From: Myxococcales bacterium FL481 | GTDB taxonomy: Bacteria > Myxococcota_A > Polyangia > Nannocystales > Nannocystaceae | Assembly (NCBI GenBank): GCA_006508105.1 | Contig: QKPP01000147.1 | Span: 1-46,596, forward strand | Direction: 5' to 3' | Length of the DNA stretch: 46,596 nucleotides | Shown here: positions 42,941-46,596 of the stretch, piece by piece | Layout of the letters: every line of letters begins with the position of its first letter | How positions within the stretch are numbered: position 1 is the first letter of the stretch | Translations under genes and position numbers: made by a program | The notes under the pieces: model-generated | What the model saw: only the letters and a program-made list of their open reading frames with translations | Databases searched by the model: none | What the model was told of the DNA's origin: nothing

Positions 42941-44509
42941 CTATCGCGACTGCGAGCAGCAGATTGTGACTGGATCGACGGGAGCAGCCTCTCCGCTCCC
43001 TTCGAGCGGCGGTGCTTCGGGACAGATCGCACTTTCGAGGGTCGGTAGGTACGTGGCTGCGTACTGAGCCCCGTCGCTCGCGGGAACGACCCGGCAGCTC
43101 CCATCCGTGGGCACATTGACGCGGGGGTCGACCTCACACGTGCGGTCGTAGCCGACTGAGCCGCCGCATACTCCGCTGACTTCTCCGCATGCGAGGCAGT
43201 CAGGGCATTCGCGCCCATCCGCGTACCGCTCGAAGAACAGGCGCCGGCGGGTGTAGTCCGTTTCTGGGCAAGGCCGGTCACCACGGTGAGCAATGCACCA
43301 GCTTCGGTCGCTGTCCGGGAGCGGAGGAGCACACAGTTCGGACGCACCGCATCCCTGACCGGTCAGTGGTTGTTCTGGTTGGCACAGCTGCACCGAAACC
43401 TCCCAGCGGAGGGGCTCGATCACGTGCTCGGGGACAGCCACGCAACCTCCGGTGGGCCGCGGCGGCTGGGTGGGATCGATGCGAACCCAGGCCCCGTCGA
43501 CGCCGGTGGGTTCGGGGAGAGCCCACTCTCCCTCGCTGCACTCGTTGGCCTCGATGGCGAGGGGCTGGTGAAGCGGCTCGTTGGGGTCGTCGCACCCGCT
43601 GTAGTCGATGCCGAACACGACGCCGGAGCACGTCACCGACGGCGGAACATCGCAGCTGCAGCGGCAATCGTGGGCACCTTGGCGGAGTCCGCGGTGGGCG
43701 TCCAGGGCAACGTCGGGGTAGTTGACGGGGCAGTCCCCAACGGGAACCGATCCGTTCTCCGTCACCGACGCGAATGGCCCATGCCAGCCCGGTGGCGGAG
43801 AGGGAACACAAGTGTGCGTGCAGTCGTCGTCGTCGTCGTCGTCGCCCGCGTCGTCGTCGTCGCCCGCGTCGTCGTCGTCGCCCGCGTCGTCGTCGTCATC
43901 CGCGTCGTCGTCATCCGCGTCGTCGTCGTCGTCCGCGTCGTCGTCGTCGTCATCCGCGTCATCGTCGTCGTCCGCGTCGTCGTCGTCGTCCGCGTCGTCG
44001 TCATCTACATCGTCGTCGTCATCCGCGTCGTCGTCGTCATCCGCGTCGTCGTCATCCGCGTCGTCGTCATCGCCCGCGTCGTCGTCATCGCCCGCGTCGT
44101 CGTCATCGCTCGCGTCGTCGTCATCGCCCTCGTCGTCGTCGTCGTCCAGGTCATCGTCGTCGTCGGCGTCATCATCGTCGGCGTCATCATCATCGTCGGC
44201 GTCATCGTCGTCGTCGTCACCCAGGTCGTCGTCGTCGTCGTCACCCAGGTCGTCGTCATCATCATCCCCGGCGTCATCATCATCCCCCGCGTCATCATCA
44301 TCGTCGGCGTCATCATCATCCCCGGCGTCATCGTCATCGTGTTGGGCCTGGCCACCGCCCTCGCTATCACTTGGCTCGAGGTTGGTGGTGCTGCCTGCTC
44401 CCGTTTCAGCTGGCTCGCCGCCCTGGAAGCTCCCGTAGCACCCTGCCCAGCTCAGGGCGCAGCTCAGCCCCACGGTGAGCGAAAACGTGCGATATGCGAC
44501 CGAAGTCAT
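42941..44509 (-). CDS. Asp-rich, Cys-rich lipoprotein
   Basis: The product is 522 residues from the ATG at 44509. The signal sequence (FSLTVGLSCALSWAGC) ends at C24, a plausible though imperfect lipobox. After a Gly/Ser/Glu spacer residues 58-229 are a near-continuous run of Asp interrupted by Ala, Gly and a few other residues in units such as DDDDAG and DDDDDA. This would be a long polyanionic, potentially Ca2+-binding spacer between membrane and the rest. The C-terminal ~290 residues are Cys-rich (about 28 Cys, presumably disulfides) without a recognised domain; pairs such as CPDCLACG occur near the end. A second Asp-rich protein begins at the window end, so these are probably related surface proteins. 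Confidence 0.75.
   Translation of the reverse strand: MTSVAYRTFSLTVGLSCALSWAGCYGSFQGGEPAETGAGSTTNLEPSDSEGGGQAQHDDDDAGDDDDADDDDDAGDDDDAGDDDDDDLGDDDDDDLGDDDDDDADDDDDADDDDADDDDDLDDDDDEGDDDDASDDDDAGDDDDAGDDDDADDDDADDDDDADDDDDVDDDDADDDDDADDDDDADDDDDDADDDDDADDDDADDDDDAGDDDDAGDDDDAGDDDDDDDCTHTCVPSPPPGWHGPFASVTENGSVPVGDCPVNYPDVALDAHRGLRQGAHDCRCSCDVPPSVTCSGVVFGIDYSGCDDPNEPLHQPLAIEANECSEGEWALPEPTGVDGAWVRIDPTQPPRPTGGCVAVPEHVIEPLRWEVSVQLCQPEQPLTGQGCGASELCAPPLPDSDRSWCIAHRGDRPCPETDYTRRRLFFERYADGRECPDCLACGEVSGVCGGSVGYDRTCEVDPRVNVPTDGSCRVVPASDGAQYAATYLPTLESAICPEAPPLEGSGEAAPVDPVTICCSQSR
43823..44338. repeat. 516-bp trinucleotide-like repeat encoding the Asp tract
   Basis: The tract reads as runs of GTC/GTCATC with interspersed GCG/CGC units on the plus strand, that is GAC/GAT with GCC or GGC on the coding strand. 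Its units are multiples of three, so changes in copy number would alter tract length without breaking the frame. Both GAC and GAT codons are used, with GAT patches near 44158-44345, indicating segments of different age or local duplication. Its Ser-coding and Arg-coding plus-strand readings are shadows. Confidence 0.85.
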
Positions 44510-44939
44510 CCCGTCGACGATAGCCCGTCTTGCGTCGGACCGGCGACCCACGATGCGACGGAGAGCCGCGCCCGACCACGGCCGCTCGATGTGTACGAAT
44601 GGGCACGCAGTGAGGCGTCGAGTCAGACAGATGTGATGAACATTACGTTCCGCCGGACTGGCGGACGGACTCGCGGATCCGGCCGGGATGCCGGCATCGT
44701 CGCCCGTCGCCGATGGCCACGAATCGTCTGGCACGGTGATGGCGATCGCCACCGCGGTGGCGATCGTTGGGTTCTCGTGTCTTGCGGAGTGTGGGCCGCC
44801 GCGTCGTCGGCGACCGTCGACCTCGGTGCACCTGGTGCCACGCGACAACCGATCCGGTTCTCAACGCGGTGCCGGCGAGGCCGCGCATCCCGCGAGATCC
44901 ACGGTCCGCGGTGCTGGATTGCGCCGTGGTACGCAACGA
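44510..44939. other. Intergenic region upstream of the Asp-rich lipoprotein
   Basis: No gene is supported in these 430 bases between the 3' end of the AhpD-like gene and the lipoprotein start. Open frames are present on both strands but look like shadows and lack recognisable domains. It must contain the lipoprotein promoter, which I cannot place. Confidence 0.25.
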
Positions 44940-45707
44940 CTATTCGCGGCGACCGAGTGCTGACCAGGCGCGGGCGTACTGTCTGGCGATCGGCCGGAGG
45001 GAACGAGTCCGATCGTGTTGTGTTGGCGGCTCGCCGAGGAGTCGTTCCAGGTACGAGTGAACGTGCTCAGCGCCCAGAAACGCGAACGCGGCATCGAAGT
45101 CGAGACGTGCGACGAGTTGTCGTTGATGGGCGCGCCGAAGCCAGCGGGCGATGGCCTGAATGCATGCCACGGGCGGTGGCGTGTCAAAACTGCGCATCGC
45201 TGCCTTCATCGAGGCGTCTCCCCACTGCAGCGCGGCGATGCGTTGACCGACTTCGTCGATGTACTCCGCCGTCTCGACCGCTGCGTTGGGATCCGTCCGC
45301 TGTGACTCTTGGGTGACCCGCTGCGGAAAGCCCAGCGCGGCCTGGACCCGCGGCGGCACGTGGGCGTCGTGCCAGTTGTTCATGGCCGTCTCGACTTGTT
45401 CACGCCCGAAATGCAACGACGCGACCGCGCCGTGACTGCTGGTGCAGTACTTGCAGCTGCAGCGCTTGAGATCTGACACAAAGGCCGCGAACTCGAGCTC
45501 GCCTCGACCCCGCTCGTTGCTGGTTGTTAGCGCGTGGTGCAACCCGTTGGAGAACGGCCGCCCAAAGCACGCGGCTCTCTTCCGGGTACCCCTGCCGGGT
45601 GAACGCCTCGAGGTCCTCGTCAACGATTCGATACGCCCACTGGCGACGTTCTCGACATAGGGTCGCACGGCCTTCGTTACGCCGATTTGTTGGGCTCGGG
45701 CTTGCAT
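44940..45707 (-). CDS. AhpD/carboxymuconolactone-decarboxylase-like protein, N-terminal segment disrupted
   Basis: The product is 255 residues in the main frame. The redox motif C85-x-x-C88-x-x-x-H92 (CKYCTSSH) with upstream Glu is the hallmark of AhpD-like alkylhydroperoxidases, and the second half (DASMKAAMRSF...IARWLRRAHQRQLVARLDFDAAFAF) is helical as in the family. Residues ~21-51 in this frame are low-complexity Arg/Ser, but the same DNA in another frame (that of a reading from 45735) gives VDEDLEAFTRQGYPEESRVLWAAVL, a typical family helix that joins naturally to PFSNGLHHAL in the main frame. Two compensating one-base shifts, near 45640 and 45550, would restore a normal protein. They may be assembly errors or real mutations. 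Confidence 0.6.
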   Translation of the reverse strand: MQARAQQIGVTKAVRPYVENVASGRIESLTRTSRRSPGRGTRKRAACFGRPFSNGLHHALTTSNERGRGELEFAAFVSDLKRCSCKYCTSSHGAVASLHFGREQVETAMNNWHDAHVPPRVQAALGFPQRVTQESQRTDPNAAVETAEYIDEVGQRIAALQWGDASMKAAMRSFDTPPPVACIQAIARWLRRAHQRQLVARLDFDAAFAFLGAEHVHSYLERLLGEPPTQHDRTRSLRPIARQYARAWSALGRRE

Positions 45708-45735
45708 CGCGGGACTCGCGTATTCCGCTGCACAA

Positions 45736-46322
45736 TCGACAATCGCTTGACGGGGGGCAGCGCTGGTCTGCCCGGGCCCACGTAGTGTGGCCTCGAGTAC
45801 GCCCGCACGTGGGTGGCGAACAACGAAATCAATTTGTTAGTTGATTGCCATCCACCAACAAACTGTTTCAGTTTCCCTTGGGCGCGGGAGCGAGAACAGC
45901 GTGTTGACGACGAAGATGAGGCCGTGGACCACGCGTCCACGACGGTCACACGGAGAGGGGGTGGGTCGAGTACTCCGGCGTTCCCCTGGTTGAGGGCGCG
46001 ATTGGCAGCGAGAGCGTCGGCGGCACTCGGCGTGGAGTTGTCGCGGTGATGCAGTCCTTTCTAAGCTGACCTCGGCTCGCCCCGGGTGGCCGCAGATCTC
46101 AGCCCAACAGGAGTCAGGCCGGCGTTTGCCTCGCCGGACGGCTTGCAAGAGCAATCCGAACCGCGCCCTGTATTCACACGGGCGATCGTATTCGCGTCGT
46201 AACGTTTGGTAGATGACGTTGCGCCTCGAGCGATCGTGTCGGGGTGGGTGAAGCCCCGTGACATTGATAGTCCGGCAAGCCATGGTCTATGCTGACCGTC
46301 CGGGTGCGGCACTGGAGCAGGC
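45736..46322. other. Intergenic region before the terminal Asp-rich gene
   Basis: I find no gene in these 587 bases. Readings on both strands have no domain and poor codon composition. The region must carry the promoters for the AhpD-like gene (minus) and the terminal lipoprotein gene (plus). The composition near 45830-45870 and 46195-46215 is less GC-rich, but I cannot define promoter boxes. Confidence 0.25.
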
Positions 46323-46596
46323 ATGATTGATCGTTTTCGCCGAGTAGCGGGGGCGTGCGCGCTCGCTTGCGCCTCCGCAACGTGCACGCTGAGCCCGTTT
46401 GTGCAGCAGGGCTCCGACGACGTCGACGACCCGAACGCCACCCATGGCGGCACGGAAACCGGTGGCGTGGGCGAGCACCATAGCGACAGCGATGCTGTGG
46501 GGGATGACGACGACGTGGGGGATGACGACGACGTGGGGGATGACGACGACGTAGGAGATGACGATGACGTGGGAGATGACGACGACGTAGGAGATG
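46323..46596 (+). CDS. Asp-rich repeat lipoprotein, truncated by the window end
   Basis: The visible part is 91 residues with no stop codon before the window ends. A hydrophobic N-terminus (RVAGACALACASATC) suggests a secretion or lipoprotein signal, without a perfect lipobox. After a Gly/Thr/His-rich spacer it enters repeated VGDDDD hexapeptides. It resembles the Asp-rich lipoprotein at 42941-44509 in plan: signal, spacer, then an acidic tract. The C-terminal domain is not in the window. Confidence 0.6.
   Translation, partial: MIDRFRRVAGACALACASATCTLSPFVQQGSDDVDDPNATHGGTETGGVGEHHSDSDAVGDDDDVGDDDDVGDDDDVGDDDDVGDDDDVGD
46497..46596 (+). repeat. 18-bp tandem repeat encoding VGDDDD
   Basis: Five complete 18-base units (46497-46586) and a partial sixth follow one another. 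The consensus is GTGGGGGATGACGACGAC; units 4-6 change GTG to GTA or GGG to GGA and one GAC to GAT, all silent. The array continues past the window edge. Codon-multiple unit length keeps the frame when copy number changes. Confidence 0.9.

Noticed and set aside
43823..44338. CRISPR-like array
   Set aside because: The repeat is a trinucleotide tract without unique spacers of constant length.
43286..45316. Plus-strand frame with Val/Ile-rich repeats, and other Ser- or Arg-repeat frames over the same DNA
   Set aside because: These are other-strand readings of the Asp-codon repeat; the minus-strand protein has a signal sequence and Cys-rich domain, which the others lack.

Overview
This is a high-GC, gene-dense bacterial window that looks myxobacterial (Myxococcota). 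The evidence is a strong preference for G or C at third codon positions, many lipoproteins of the Cys-rich and Asp-rich kinds common in that phylum, a membrane protein that resembles the myxobacterial MXAN_5187 family as I remember it, and an FHA, hybrid-kinase and CheB-like signalling repertoire. I could not run a search, so the lineage is an inference. I recognised no rRNA, tRNA, CRISPR array, insertion sequence or prophage.

Layout. 142-345 (-) encodes a 67-residue bacterial histone-fold protein. 664-2400 (-) is a rhodanese fused to a SufS-like cysteine desulfurase. 2874-7600 holds a rearranged cell-wall and division block: ftsQ-ftsA (+) run head-on into murC-murB (-), and ftsZ is absent. 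mutY follows. 8916-12013 is a small signalling locus: a CheB-like methylesterase, diverging from a receiver-PAS regulator and an HPt-like protein without the phospho-accepting His. def and the MXAN_5187-like protein overlap by 4 bases. They diverge from a comEC that reads in more than one frame near its start. A tail-anchored FHA protein, selA, a Cys-rich lipoprotein and selB (opposite strand) follow. 21295-27755 carries a BNR-repeat lipoprotein, an orphan indolepyruvate:ferredoxin-oxidoreductase-like subunit, an ankyrin protein and a PBP4-type D,D-carboxypeptidase. A 54-bp tandem repeat and a flavodoxin come next.

The most striking part is the tightly overlapping six-gene operon at 28874-36454: acetyl-CoA-synthetase-like ligase, 2-oxoacid (pyruvate) dehydrogenase E1 alpha, E1 beta, E2, a dedicated acyl carrier protein, and PEP synthase. 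It gathers enzymes that make acetyl-CoA from acetate and from pyruvate and one that turns pyruvate back to PEP, all around an ACP. No E3 is present. This suggests a pyruvate/acetyl branch-point module, possibly charging an ACP, but the product is unknown.

The last third has a hybrid histidine kinase (36566-39010, -), a ThDP enzyme of the acetolactate-synthase fold with an apparent Glu-to-Asp change at the ThDP-activating position, and a KAS III-type ketosynthase convergent with it. Beyond these lie an Asp-rich lipoprotein with a 172-residue Asp tract, an AhpD-like gene with an apparent out-of-frame segment, and a second Asp-rich repeat protein that runs off the window end. Apparent frame disruptions in comEC and the AhpD-like gene could be real decay or assembly indels.
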